From the NCBI RefSeq assembly GCF_001514215.1, contig NZ_KQ948866.1, positions 62,001 to 126,000 on the forward strand: 64,000 bases of DNA, given 5' to 3'. The stretch comes from Streptomyces bungoensis. GTDB lineage: Bacteria > Actinomycetota > Actinomycetes > Streptomycetales > Streptomycetaceae. Below, one piece after another: positions 10,607-19,544 of the stretch. Made by a program: the position numbers and the translations under genes. Numbering within the stretch: the stretch's first letter is position 1; each line of letters begins with the position of its first letter. The notes beneath the pieces are model-generated. The model was not told the origin of the DNA. It did not search any database and was given only the letters and a program-made list of their open reading frames with translations.

Positions 10607-11845
10607 TCAGCCCGGATACGGCGGAAATCTTCCGGCCAGTTCGCGCACCTCCTCCCGGGCCCTGGCCGGTTCCGTCCCGCCCCGCAGGACGCCGGCCATG
10701 AGCGCGGCGATCCGGACCATCTCCGGCTCCCCCATGCCCTGCGTGGTCACCGCCGCCGTACCGAGGCGCAGGCCGCGGCCGTCGCCGTGGGGCAGCGCAC
10801 AGCAGTCCAGGACGACGCCCGCCGCCGCGAGCCGGCCGCGCGCGGTGCGGCCGTCCACGCCGAGCGGGGCGGTGTCGGCGGTGATCAGGTGCGTGTCCGT
10901 GCCGCCGGTGGTGACGACGAGGCCCTCCGCGGCCAGGTGGCCGGCCAGCACCCGGGCGTTGGCGACGACCTGGTGCGCGTACGCGCCGAACGCCGGGGTC
11001 GCCGCCTCGCCGAACGCGACGGCCTTGGCGGCGATGGTGTGCATCTGCGCACCGCCCTGGGTGAAGGGGAACACCGCCCGGTCGACCCGCTCGGCCAGTT
11101 CCTCGCCGCACAGGATCATCCCGCCGCGCGGGCCGCGCAGCACCTTGTGGGTGGTGGCGCACACGATGTCGGCGTACGGCACCGGGTTCGGCGCCGCTCC
11201 CCCGGCGACCAGGCCGATCGGGTGCGCGGCGTCCGCGATCAGGTACGCGCCGACCTCGTCGGCGACCTCGCGGAAGAAGGCGTAGTCGAAGTGGCGGGGG
11301 TAGGCGATGGACCCGCAGACGACGGCCTTGGGCCGGTGGTTGCGGGCGAGGTGGCGGACCTGGTCGTGGTCGACGAGCCCGGTCTCGGCGTCGACGCCGT
11401 AGCCGACGAAGTCGAACCAGCGGCCGGAGAAGTTCGCGGGCGAGCCGTGGGTGAGGTGGCCGCCGTAGGGCAGGCCGAGGGCGAGCACGGTGTCGCCGGG
11501 GCGCAGCAGGGCGGCGTAGGCGGCCAGGACGGCCGAGGAGCCCGAGTGGGGCTGGACGTTGGCGTGCGCGGCGCCGAAGAGGGCCCTGGCGCGGTCGACG
11601 GCGGCGCGTTCGGCGACGTCGACGATCTCGCAGCCGCCGTGGTACCGGTGGCCGGGGTAGCCCTCGGCGTACTTGTTGGACAGCGCCGAGCCGAGGGTGG
11701 CGAGCACGGCCGGGGAGGTGAAGTTCTCAGCGGCGATCAGCTGCAGCGTCGTCGACTGCCGCGCCAGCTCCCCGAGCAGGAGATCGGCGAGCTCGGGGTC
11801 CTGCTGCCGCAGGACGTCGGTCTCGAGGGCAGGGGTGACCGCCAT
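10607..11845 (-). CDS. glyA: Serine hydroxymethyltransferase
   Basis: A 412-residue PLP enzyme converting serine and tetrahydrofolate to glycine and methylene-THF. Visible are QLIAAENFTSPAVL, the NKYAEGYPGHRYHGG stretch, NVQPHSGSSA, the DAAHPIGL sheet and the PLP-lysine motif VCATTHKVLRGPRGG. ATG at 11845 (MAVTPALE) is chosen; the open frame extends to 12340 but that part is not family-like. A long non-coding stretch precedes it. Confidence 0.93.
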   Translation of the reverse strand: MAVTPALETDVLRQQDPELADLLLGELARQSTTLQLIAAENFTSPAVLATLGSALSNKYAEGYPGHRYHGGCEIVDVAERAAVDRARALFGAAHANVQPHSGSSAVLAAYAALLRPGDTVLALGLPYGGHLTHGSPANFSGRWFDFVGYGVDAETGLVDHDQVRHLARNHRPKAVVCGSIAYPRHFDYAFFREVADEVGAYLIADAAHPIGLVAGGAAPNPVPYADIVCATTHKVLRGPRGGMILCGEELAERVDRAVFPFTQGGAQMHTIAAKAVAFGEAATPAFGAYAHQVVANARVLAGHLAAEGLVVTTGGTDTHLITADTAPLGVDGRTARGRLAAAGVVLDCCALPHGDGRGLRLGTAAVTTQGMGEPEMVRIAALMAGVLRGGTEPARAREEVRELAGRFPPYPG

Positions 11846-12472
11846 GGTGGGCTCCCGGGCGTCGACGGTGACGTAGGACCAATGTAGGCCGGGGAGGTAC
11901 GGAACGCCCGGTATGCCCGCCTCAAAAAAGCCCCACGAGCCCTGCCGCACGCCGGTACCCACCGACGCCGGACGAGAGCCCCCGCGGCTGCGCCGGGCGC
12001 AAGGACACCGTGACGGCTCCGACCGGCGGCCGGTGCGGACGGGGCGCCGGTGGAGGCGAGGCCTGCGGTACGGCTGCGACCCACGCTGCTGGTGTGGCTC
12101 ACGGTGTCCGCGCGGCTTGCGGCACTCGTGGGGCTCCGGCGCCGATGCGGGCCTCCTGGGCGCCGGCACGCTCACGGCGTGCGCGGCCAGGCACGGTCGC
12201 GCGGACGCATCGGGGCTCGCTCCCGACACGCCTCTCGCAGCCACCGCTCGGCCCTGCTCCACGACGAACGCCGCGCCACCGTCCGGCGCCACCGGCCACC
12301 GCCGCCCCCGCCCGCACCGGCCACCGGGCGGAGCCGTCACAGCCGGGCACGGCTCTCGGCAGACCCCGTCGCGGCGCTCAGCCCCGTCCGGTGCCGACCG
12401 CCGCAGCCGGCTCCGCCACGCAGAGCCGCCGTTCAGTGCCCCGCGCGCACCGCCCAGCCCCGGCGGCCGGCC
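11846..12472 (-). other. 627-bp gap upstream of glyA
   Basis: No convincing gene on either strand; open frames here are G+C shadows without ribosome binding sites or recognisable motifs. On the minus strand a GGGGCTTTTTTGAG tract lies about 80 nt before glyA, which could be part of a terminator or attenuator, but I could not draw a confident hairpin or match it to a known riboswitch. Confidence 0.4.
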
Positions 12473-13150
12473 TCATGCGCGTGTCGGTACGCCCGTCAGT
12501 GCCGTCATCACCGGGTCCAGGGCCTGGTGTATCTCGTCGCCGATGGAGCGGAAGAACGGCAGGGGCGCCCCGTACGGGTCGTACACCTCGTCCGCCTCCG
12601 CCGTCGGCGCGAGCAGCCACCCGCGTAGAGCGGCCGCCGCGCGGACCAGGGCGCGTGCCCGGGCGACCACGCCGTCCTCCAGCGGGGGCAGCGTCGCCGG
12701 GTCTATGGCGCGCACCAGGCGGGTGAACTCCTTCAGCGTGAAGGTGCGCAGGCCCGCCGAATGGCCCATGGAGATGACCTGGGCGCGGTGGTCGCGGGTG
12801 GCCGTCAGGACCAGGTCGGCCCTGATCACGTGCTCGTCGAGGAGTTCCCGCCCGGTGAAGCCGGAGGCGTCCGCGCCGAACTCGGCCAGTACGGCCTCGG
12901 CGTTGGCCTCCATGGGCGCGCCCTCGTGGCCCCAGGTGCCCGCGCTCTCCACGATCAGCCCGCAGCCGAGCACGCCGAGCCGCTCCGCCAGGAAATGGCG
13001 GGTCAGCCGCTCGGTGATCGGCGAGCGGCACACGTTGCCGGTGCTGACATGGAGGATGCGGAAGGTGTCGCGCGGAAACCCGAAGGTCGTGGTCTGCTCC
13101 GCCGCACGTTCCCCGTTGCCTATGTCACGCCCCGCCTCAGGGGCCGTCAA
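12473..13150 (-). CDS. Low-molecular-weight protein-tyrosine-phosphatase fold protein, nucleophile Cys replaced by Ser
   Basis: A 225-residue protein with the LMW-PTP P-loop region ILHVSTGNVCRSPITERL and a C-terminal general-acid-like DPYGAP. Active family members have V-C-x-G-N-x-C-R-S; here the codon for the first cysteine is AGC (Ser), while the second Cys, Arg and Ser are kept. The protein may therefore bind phosphate or phosphotyrosine without classical catalysis. The TTG at 13150 overlaps the stop of the Sua5 gene by 4 nt; a later start is possible. Residues up to about 25 are not part of the fold. Confidence 0.8.
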   Translation of the reverse strand: MTAPEAGRDIGNGERAAEQTTTFGFPRDTFRILHVSTGNVCRSPITERLTRHFLAERLGVLGCGLIVESAGTWGHEGAPMEANAEAVLAEFGADASGFTGRELLDEHVIRADLVLTATRDHRAQVISMGHSAGLRTFTLKEFTRLVRAIDPATLPPLEDGVVARARALVRAAAALRGWLLAPTAEADEVYDPYGAPLPFFRSIGDEIHQALDPVMTALTGVPTRA

Positions 13151-13794
13151 TTGGCCACCTCGAGGTCGGGTACGACCTTCCGCAGCTCCTCGGGGGACAG
13201 GGCGCCCTGGCGCAGCAGCACCGGCACCTCGCCGGAGACGTCGACGATGGAGGACGGCACGTTGCCCGGGGTGGGCCCGCCGTCGAGGTAGACGGAGACG
13301 GAGTCGCCGAGCATGTCCTGGGCGGCGTCGCAGTTCTCCGGCGCGGGGTGCCCGGTGAGGTTGGCCGAGGACACGGCCATGGGGCCGACCTCGGTGAGCA
13401 GCTCGATGGCGACCGGGTGCAAGGGCATGCGCACGGCGACCGTGCCCCGGGTGTCGCCGAGGTCCCACTGCAGGGACGGCTGGTGCCGGGCGACGAGCGT
13501 GAGGGCGCCCGGCCAGAACGCGTCGACCAGCTCCCAGGCCAGCTCGGAGAAGTCCGTGACCAGGCCGTGCAGGGTGTTCGGGGAGCCGATGAGCACCGGG
13601 GTGGGCATGTTGCGGCCCCGGCCCTTGGCGGCGAGCAGGTCGGCGACGGCCTCGGAGGAGAACGCGTCGGCGCCGATGCCGTACACCGTGTCGGTCGGGA
13701 GCACCACCAGCTCGCCCCGGCGGACGGCGGACGCGGCCTCGCGCAGACCCGTCACGCGGTCGGTCGCGTCATTGGTGTCGTATCGCCGTGCCAT
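13147..13794 (-). CDS. L-threonylcarbamoyladenylate synthase (Sua5/YciO/YrdC)
   Basis: A 215-residue YrdC-domain enzyme making threonylcarbamoyl-AMP for t6A37 of ANN-decoding tRNAs. The signatures LVVLPTDTVYGIGADAF, the KGRGRNMPTPVLIG stretch and SSANLTGHPAPENC are present. The C-terminal SUA5 domain is absent, so it is TsaC-like in length. It overlaps the LMW-PTP-like gene by 4 nt and follows prmC, an arrangement common in actinobacteria. Confidence 0.9.
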   Translation of the reverse strand: MARRYDTNDATDRVTGLREAASAVRRGELVVLPTDTVYGIGADAFSSEAVADLLAAKGRGRNMPTPVLIGSPNTLHGLVTDFSELAWELVDAFWPGALTLVARHQPSLQWDLGDTRGTVAVRMPLHPVAIELLTEVGPMAVSSANLTGHPAPENCDAAQDMLGDSVSVYLDGGPTPGNVPSSIVDVSGEVPVLLRQGALSPEELRKVVPDLEVAN

Positions 13795-13846
13795 GTCTAG
13801 CGGGCCTCCTCGTACACGTACTGCCGGGTTGTCGTCTCACGGGTGC

Positions 13847-14692
13847 TCACGGCAGCGCCTTGCGCGCGGTCGCGAAGCGGGGGCGGTTGTTGAGGTCGGG
13901 GTGGTCGGCGGCGTCGGCCCAGCCCCGCTCCTCGGTGAAGATCCACGGCACCTGGCCGCCCTGGGTGTCGGCGTGCTCGATGACGACGACCCCGCCGGGG
14001 CGCAGCAGCCGGTGCGCGGTGCGCTCGATGCCGCGGATCAGGTCGAGTCCGTCCTCACCGGAGAACAACGCCAGCTCGGGGTCGTAGTCGCGGGCCTCCG
14101 GGGCGACGTACTCCCATTCGGTGAGCGGGATGTACGGCGGGTTGGAGATCACCAGGTCGACCTGGCCGTCGAGGTCCGGGAAGGCGGTGAGGGCGTCGCC
14201 CTGGCGCAGGTCCACGCGCGAGCCGGCCATGTTCTTCCGCGTCCACACCAGGGCGTCCTCGGACAGCTCCACGGCGTGCACGCGCGAGCGCGGCACCTCC
14301 TGGGCGAGGGCGAGCGCGATGGCGCCGGTGCCGGTGCACAGGTCGACGATGCACGGTTCGACCACGTCCATGGCGCGCACGGCGTCTATGGCCCAGCCGA
14401 CCACCGACTCGGTCTCCGGCCGGGGCACGAACACACCGGGCCCGACCTGGAGCTCCAGGTAGCGGAAGTAGGCCCGCCCGGTGATGTGCTGCAGCGGCTC
14501 GCGCTGCTCGCGCCGGGCGATGACCTCCCAGTACCGGGCGTCGAAGTCGGAGTCCTTGACGGAGTGCAGCTCGCCCCGCTTCACGCCGTGCACAAACGCG
14601 GCGAGCTCCTCCGCGTCGGTGCGCGGCGAGGGCACGCCGGCGGCGGCCAGCCGCTGGGTGGCCTGGGCCACCTCCGCGAGCAGCAGGTTCAC
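13847..14692 (-). CDS. prmC: Release factor glutamine methyltransferase
   Basis: A 281-residue SAM-dependent methyltransferase that modifies the GGQ glutamine of peptide release factors. The substrate-binding NPPYIPLTE motif and the SAM motif IVDLCTGTGAIALALA are intact, after an N-terminal helical domain. It starts with GTG at 14692, 52 bp after prfA, whose product is its substrate. Confidence 0.94.
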   Translation of the reverse strand: MNLLLAEVAQATQRLAAAGVPSPRTDAEELAAFVHGVKRGELHSVKDSDFDARYWEVIARREQREPLQHITGRAYFRYLELQVGPGVFVPRPETESVVGWAIDAVRAMDVVEPCIVDLCTGTGAIALALAQEVPRSRVHAVELSEDALVWTRKNMAGSRVDLRQGDALTAFPDLDGQVDLVISNPPYIPLTEWEYVAPEARDYDPELALFSGEDGLDLIRGIERTAHRLLRPGGVVVIEHADTQGGQVPWIFTEERGWADAADHPDLNNRPRFATARKALP

Positions 14693-14744
14693 GCAAGTCC
14701 TCCGTGGTGTTCCGTACGTACCTCGTACGTGCCGATGTCGCCTG

Positions 14745-15812
14745 TTACGCGGCCGCCAGCTTCGCCGCGGAGTCGGCGTCGACGCAGGCCTGGATCACCG
14801 CGTCGAGGTCGCCGTCCAGGACCTGGTCCAGGTTGTACGCCTTGAAGCCGACCCGGTGGTCCGAGATGCGGTTCTCCGGGAAGTTGTAGGTGCGGATCTT
14901 CTCCGAGCGGTCGACCGTGCGGACCTGGCTGCGGCGGGCGTCGGCGGCCTCCCGCTCGGCCTCCTCCTGCGCCGCGGCGAGCAGCCTGGAGCGCAGGATG
15001 CGCAGCGCCTGCTCCTTGTTCTGGAGCTGGCTCTTCTCGTTCTGGCAGGAGGCGACGACACCGGTCGGCAGGTGCGTGATGCGCACGGCGGAGTCGGTGG
15101 TGTTCACGGACTGGCCGCCCGGCCCGGAGGACCGGTAGACGTCGATGCGCAGGTCGTTCGGGTTGATCTCGACGTCCACCTCCTCGGCCTCGGGGGTCAC
15201 GAGGACACCGGCCGCGGAGGTGTGGATGCGGCCCTGGGACTCGGTCGCGGGCACCCGCTGCACGCGGTGCACCCCGCCCTCGTACTTCAGCCGCGCCCAC
15301 ACGCCCTGGCCGGGTTCGAGCTGCCCGCGGGCCTTCACGGCGACCTGGACGTCCTTGTAGCCGCCCAGCTCGGACTCGGTGGCGTCGATGATCTCGGTCT
15401 TCCAGCCGACGCGCTCGGCGTAGCGCAGGTACATGCGCAGCAGGTCGCCCGCGAAGAGGGCGGACTCGTCGCCGCCCGCGCCCGCCTTGATCTCGAGGAT
15501 GACGTCCTTGTCGTCGCTGGGGTCGCGCGGGACCAGCAGCAGGCGCAGGCGCTCGGTGAGGTCCTCGCGCTGCTTCTCCAGGTCCTTGACCTCGGCGGCG
15601 AAGTCGGGGTCGTCCGCGGCGAACTCGCGCGCGGTCTCGACGTCGTCGCCGGTCTGCTTCCAGGAGCGGTACGTGGCGACGATCGGGGTCAGCTCGGCGT
15701 AGCGCTTGTTCAGCTTGCGCGCGTTGCCCTGGTCGGCGTGGACCGACGGGTCGGCGAGCTTCTTCTCCAGGTCGGCGTGCTCTGCGACGAGCTCCTCGAC
15801 GGCCTCGAACAT
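14745..15812 (-). CDS. prfA: Peptide chain release factor 1
   Basis: A 355-residue class I release factor. The catalytic loop GPGGQSVNTTDSAVR (GGQ) and the anticodon-mimic region RVPATESQGRIHTS with the PxT tripeptide (PAT) identify RF1, which reads UAA and UAG, rather than RF2. Cotranscribed with prmC and preceded by rpmE. Confidence 0.97.
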   Translation of the reverse strand: MFEAVEELVAEHADLEKKLADPSVHADQGNARKLNKRYAELTPIVATYRSWKQTGDDVETAREFAADDPDFAAEVKDLEKQREDLTERLRLLLVPRDPSDDKDVILEIKAGAGGDESALFAGDLLRMYLRYAERVGWKTEIIDATESELGGYKDVQVAVKARGQLEPGQGVWARLKYEGGVHRVQRVPATESQGRIHTSAAGVLVTPEAEEVDVEINPNDLRIDVYRSSGPGGQSVNTTDSAVRITHLPTGVVASCQNEKSQLQNKEQALRILRSRLLAAAQEEAEREAADARRSQVRTVDRSEKIRTYNFPENRISDHRVGFKAYNLDQVLDGDLDAVIQACVDADSAAKLAAA

Positions 15813-15917
15813 CTTTCGGCTCCTGTACTGCGGTGAGGGGAAGGGCGGCGACCAAAAACGCCGGTCCCGGGCACACCCGGGCGGGGGTGCGGCCGTGGAC
15901 CGGCGAAATGGGGCTCG

Positions 15918-16139
15918 CTACTTCTTGGAGCCGGCAGCCTTGCCGAAGCGGGCCTCGAAGCGGGCCACACGGCCACCGGTGTCGAGGATCTTCTGCTTGC
16001 CCGTGTAGAACGGGTGGCACTCGGAGCAGACCTCGGCCCGGATGGTGCCGGACTGGATGGTGCTGCGAGTCGTGAACGACGCGCCGCAGGTGCAGCTGAC
16101 CTGCGTCTCGACGTACTCGGGGTGGATGTCGCGCTTCAA
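15918..16139 (-). CDS. rpmE: 50S ribosomal protein L31, zinc-binding type
   Basis: A 73-residue L31. CTCG at residues 16-19 and CSEC at 38-41 supply the four zinc-ligand cysteines, so this is the C+ (zinc-containing) paralogue, not the zinc-free form induced under zinc limitation. Start MKRDIHPEYVET is typical. Confidence 0.97.
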   Translation of the reverse strand: MKRDIHPEYVETQVSCTCGASFTTRSTIQSGTIRAEVCSECHPFYTGKQKILDTGGRVARFEARFGKAAGSKK

Positions 16140-16281
16140 GGTGTCTCCTAGGTATCGGGAGGGCGCCGGGTCGCCGCCGCGGGGTGCGGGTGCGTGAACC
16201 GGAGCCGACGGTCCAGTCTGCCAGGACTGGCGCCATCTCCCAAAACCGGGGGTGGGGCGGTTCTATTCCGCTCCGTCGCGC

Positions 16282-17412
16282 TCAGCCGGTGACGACGCCC
16301 TCGGCCTCGCCGGTGGCCGTGCCCCGGGTGGCCGACGCGGGGATCGGCCGGTCGTTCTTCAGGGCGGTCCAGACCTCCTGGGCCTTCGTCTTCTTCATGA
16401 TCACGCGGTTGGGGTCGGCCGGGTCGTAGCGGACCGGCATGGTGATCATGTGCATCCGGTTCGCGCCGATGCCCTTGAGGCCGTCCGCGAAGTCGATGAG
16501 GGAGTTGACCGAGCCGAGGTCGGAGTCGGTGGTGACGGTCTTGGTGGCGGTGTCGGCCAGGTCGTACAGCTTCTTCGGGTCGGAGAACACGCCGACCTGC
16601 CTGACCTGGGTGAGCAGCGCCTTGACGAAGGCCTGCTGGAGCTGGATGCGGCCGAGGTCGGAGCCGTCGCCGACACCGTGCCGGGTGCGCACCAGGCCGA
16701 GGGCCTGGCGGCCGCCGAGGGTGTGGGTGCCGGCCCTGAGGGTCAGGTGGCTCTGCGGGTCGTCGATGTTCCTGGTCGTCGTGACCGGGACCCCGCCGAG
16801 GTCGTCGATGAGCTTCTGGAAGCCGGCGAAGTCGACCTCCAGGTAGTGGTCCATGCGCAGCCCGGTCAGGGACTCGACGGTCTTGACGGTGCAGGCCGCG
16901 CCGCCGGTGGAGTACGCCTCGTTGAACATGACCCCGTGGGCCGCCGGGTGCTGCGCGCCCTTGGTGTCGGTGCAGGCGGGGCGGTCGATGAGGGTGTCCC
17001 GGGGCATGGAGACCACGGCGGCCCTCTGGTGGCCCCGGTAGACGTGGACGATCATCGCCGTGTCGGAGCGGGCGCTGCCGTCGTCGGTGCCGCCGCCGAG
17101 CCTGCGGTTGGCGCCGGATCGGGTGTCCGAGCCCAGGACCAGGATGTTCTCGGAGCCGTTGTCGGCCTTCTTGGGCCGGTCGGCGCCGAGGGCCTGGTTG
17201 ATGTCGACGCTGCGGAGGTTGCCGTTGAGCTTGAAGTAGACGTATCCGGCGCCGGTACCGCCCAGCACGACGATGCCCGCGGCCGTCCAGGCCGTGACGA
17301 GCAGGGCCTTGCGGCGGGTGCTGCGGGTCTTGCGGCGGCCCTCGGCCCGGCCGTCCGGGCCGGTGGCGTCCGGCTCCGGTATGCCGGGCTGGGGCGTGCT
17401 CTCGGCGGACAC
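16282..17412 (-). CDS. LytR-CpsA-Psr (LCP) family wall-polymer ligase
   Basis: A 376-residue protein with a short cytoplasmic N-terminus, one membrane helix (about residues 37-59, ALLVTAWTAAGIVVLGGTG) and an extracellular LCP domain. NILVLGSDTRSG, the arginine-rich SDTAMIVHVYRGHQRAAVVSMPRDT and LVRTRHGVGDGSDLGRIQLQQAFV (R..DLGR..RQ-type motif) carry the pyrophosphate-binding acidic and basic residues. LCP enzymes transfer teichoic acids or capsule from lipid carriers to peptidoglycan. It may cooperate with the WecA-like enzyme at 9.1-10.4 kb. Confidence 0.9.
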   Translation of the reverse strand: MSAESTPQPGIPEPDATGPDGRAEGRRKTRSTRRKALLVTAWTAAGIVVLGGTGAGYVYFKLNGNLRSVDINQALGADRPKKADNGSENILVLGSDTRSGANRRLGGGTDDGSARSDTAMIVHVYRGHQRAAVVSMPRDTLIDRPACTDTKGAQHPAAHGVMFNEAYSTGGAACTVKTVESLTGLRMDHYLEVDFAGFQKLIDDLGGVPVTTTRNIDDPQSHLTLRAGTHTLGGRQALGLVRTRHGVGDGSDLGRIQLQQAFVKALLTQVRQVGVFSDPKKLYDLADTATKTVTTDSDLGSVNSLIDFADGLKGIGANRMHMITMPVRYDPADPNRVIMKKTKAQEVWTALKNDRPIPASATRGTATGEAEGVVTG

Positions 17413-17525
17413 GTCACTCCTAGGTCTCGTCGGTCGGGTACCCCCCGCGGTCGGGATCAGGCGCGGTCGTCACCGCTCCATCGTCGCCCCGCCCGCAAGG
17501 ACGGGGAAACCCGGGACAGGGTTGC

Positions 17526-17572
17526 ACGACGGACGGTGCCCGCCGCGTCGCGCGATGGGCACCGTCCGTCGT
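17526..17572 (-). terminator. Hairpin terminator after the trypsin-like gene
   Basis: A perfect 16-bp inverted repeat (17526-17541 and 17557-17572, ACGACGGACGGTGCCC) with a 15-nt loop lies 37 bp beyond the protease stop codon. There is no U-tract, as is common for Streptomyces terminators. Confidence 0.75.
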
Positions 17573-17608
17573 CGGGTTACCGCTGGTGAGCGCCGCTCAC
17601 CTGGGGTT

Positions 17609-19417
17609 TCAGCCCCAGAGGTCGTACTGCTCGAAACCGGTGCCGGCCGAGACCCTTGTGGCGAAGATCTCGCTGGTCGCCTTGCCGGTGCCCTTGTACA
17701 GGTAGAGCGTGCCGCCCTTGGTGCGGGCCAGGAAGTCGGCCTTGCCGTCCCCGCTGACGTCGCCGACGGCGTCGAAGGCGTTGTAGCCGGTCCAGGCGCT
17801 GCGCACCTTGATCCGGCTGGAGAAGGCGCCGGATCCGGACTTGCCGGTGCCCTTGTACAGGTACAGGTCCCCGGTGCTGGACTTGCGGGCGATCAGGTCG
17901 GCCTTGCCGTCGCCGGTGAAGTCGCCGTGGCCGCGCACGGTGTTGTACTGGTTCCAGCCGGTGCCGACCGAGACGCGCGAGCCGAAGGTGCCGTTGCCCT
18001 TGCCCGGGTAGATCCACAGCGTGCCGCCGGAGTCCACGGAGAGGACGTCGGGCAGGTAGTCGCCGGTGACGTCGCCCGGCACGATGATCCGGGTGCGGGT
18101 CTTCCAGCCGGAGAAGATCTTCGTGTCGGTCCAGGAGCCGTCCGTGCGGGCGCTGTTGAGCACGAAGTGCTCCCAGTACACGTCACCGGTGGAGGAGACC
18201 CGGTAGACCAGGTCCTGGTAGCCGTCCCGGTTCAGGTCGGTCTGCAGGACCAGGTTGACGCCGCCCCAGTTGCCCCAGGAGATCCGGGTGGCGAAGGAGC
18301 TGCCCTTGGAGTCCTTCTCGTAGCCGGTCTTCGTGGACGAGTTGCGGACGAAGAGGTCGGCCTTGCCGTCGGTGTAGCTCAGGTTGCCGTCGTCGAGCTG
18401 CGGACAGGCGGCGCCGACGTACGCGGAGACCTTGCTGAAGACGCTGTAGGCGCCCTTCGACACGCAGTCCTGGACGCCCCAGGAGACGATGCCGGCGATC
18501 CGGCCGTTGACCACGAGCGGGCCGCCGGAGTCGCCGTTGCAGGCGGAGGTGGTGCCGGTGTCGCTGCCGGTGGCGGGCGCGCCCGCGCACACCATGTGGC
18601 CCTTGATGAAGTCGCTGCCCCAGTAGCCCGAGCAGGTGGTGTCGGACTGGATCGGCAGCGTGGCCGTCTTCAGGGTGTCCGAGATGTCCTGGCTGGTGGA
18701 GCTGGTGCGGCCCCAGCCGTAGACGGTGGCGTCGTTGCCGGCCGTGTAGGAGGCGGTGTCGCCGGAGGTGACCATGCGGATCGGCGTGGCCTTGACCGGG
18801 ACGGCCAGGGTCAGCACGGCGATGTCGTTGTTGACGGTGGCCGGGTCGTACGACGGGTTGTTCCACTGCCGCAGCACGCCCGTGGCCTGGCCGCCGTGCA
18901 GGTCGGTGGTGCCCGAGGTGTCGGTGGTGGGCAGCTGGGCGGTGCCGGTGACGACCGCGCCGTCGGCCTTCCAGTTGTAGGCCTTGCCGTTCTCGTCGCG
19001 GACGCAGTGCGCGGCGGTGAGGATCTTCGTCGGCGAGACGACCGAGCCGCCGCAGAAGAAGCCGATGTCGTCGCTGGTGCTGGTGGTGCCCTTGTCGTCG
19101 TAGTACCAGAGCTGCGCCATCCACGGTGCCGAGGAGATGGTCGTCGTGTTGCCACCGATGATCTTCGGGGACACGGCGGACGGGCTGCTGGTCCTGTCCG
19201 TGCTGTCGGTGCCGGAGGCGCCGGCGATGCGCTTCTCCAGCGTGGCCTGCGACGGCTGGCCGACCACCGGCTGGGTGCCCGGCTTGGGCAGCGCGGTCGC
19301 GGCGTTCGCCGAGGAGGTCATCACCGCGGCGGCGACGGCAGCGGCGACACCGGCGGCGGCGAACGGCAGCGCGAGGCGTATACGCCGTCTGTGCCGCCCG
19401 TTCTTGGGCGTGGTCAA
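17609..19417 (-). CDS. Secreted trypsin-like serine protease with FG-GAP/VCBS repeats
   Basis: A 602-residue S1 protease. A twin-basic signal peptide with a long hydrophobic core ends near SANAA (about residue 39). A propeptide precedes IIGGNTTTI, where activation cleavage would occur. The triad is visible as TAAHC, the NNDIAVLTL aspartate and CNGDSGGPLVV. The C-terminal 250 residues are FG-GAP-like repeats (DLNRDGYQD, DVTGDYLPD, DFTGDGKAD, DVSGDGKAD), a seven-bladed-propeller type module with Ca2+-binding DxxGDGxxD motifs. It lies between the LCP gene and rho with its own terminator, so it looks like a monocistronic insertion into the core order. Confidence 0.92.
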   Translation of the reverse strand: MTTPKNGRHRRRIRLALPFAAAGVAAAVAAAVMTSSANAATALPKPGTQPVVGQPSQATLEKRIAGASGTDSTDRTSSPSAVSPKIIGGNTTTISSAPWMAQLWYYDDKGTTSTSDDIGFFCGGSVVSPTKILTAAHCVRDENGKAYNWKADGAVVTGTAQLPTTDTSGTTDLHGGQATGVLRQWNNPSYDPATVNNDIAVLTLAVPVKATPIRMVTSGDTASYTAGNDATVYGWGRTSSTSQDISDTLKTATLPIQSDTTCSGYWGSDFIKGHMVCAGAPATGSDTGTTSACNGDSGGPLVVNGRIAGIVSWGVQDCVSKGAYSVFSKVSAYVGAACPQLDDGNLSYTDGKADLFVRNSSTKTGYEKDSKGSSFATRISWGNWGGVNLVLQTDLNRDGYQDLVYRVSSTGDVYWEHFVLNSARTDGSWTDTKIFSGWKTRTRIIVPGDVTGDYLPDVLSVDSGGTLWIYPGKGNGTFGSRVSVGTGWNQYNTVRGHGDFTGDGKADLIARKSSTGDLYLYKGTGKSGSGAFSSRIKVRSAWTGYNAFDAVGDVSGDGKADFLARTKGGTLYLYKGTGKATSEIFATRVSAGTGFEQYDLWG

Positions 19418-19484
19418 GGAGGTCCCCCCAGGGAGAGGTGAGTGAAGAGGGACGCGTGATGCGTCCCGTACCTCTCAGCGCCAA

Positions 19485-19523
19485 AGGCCCGCCCCCCGTC
19501 ACTGTGCGACGGGGGGCGGGCCT
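19485..19523 (-). terminator. Terminator of rho
   Basis: A perfect 16-bp inverted repeat (19485-19500 and 19508-19523, AGGCCCGCCCCCCGTC) with a 7-nt loop lies 22 bp after the rho stop codon. Confidence 0.8.
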
Positions 19524-19544
19524 CTGTACCTCAGGATCGAACCG

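Noticed and set aside
11846..12472. Possible ZTP riboswitch upstream of glyA
   Set aside because: I looked for the conserved pfl-type core and the CCGCCGGG-like 3' motif on the coding strand and could not find both in order; only a short T-run is present.
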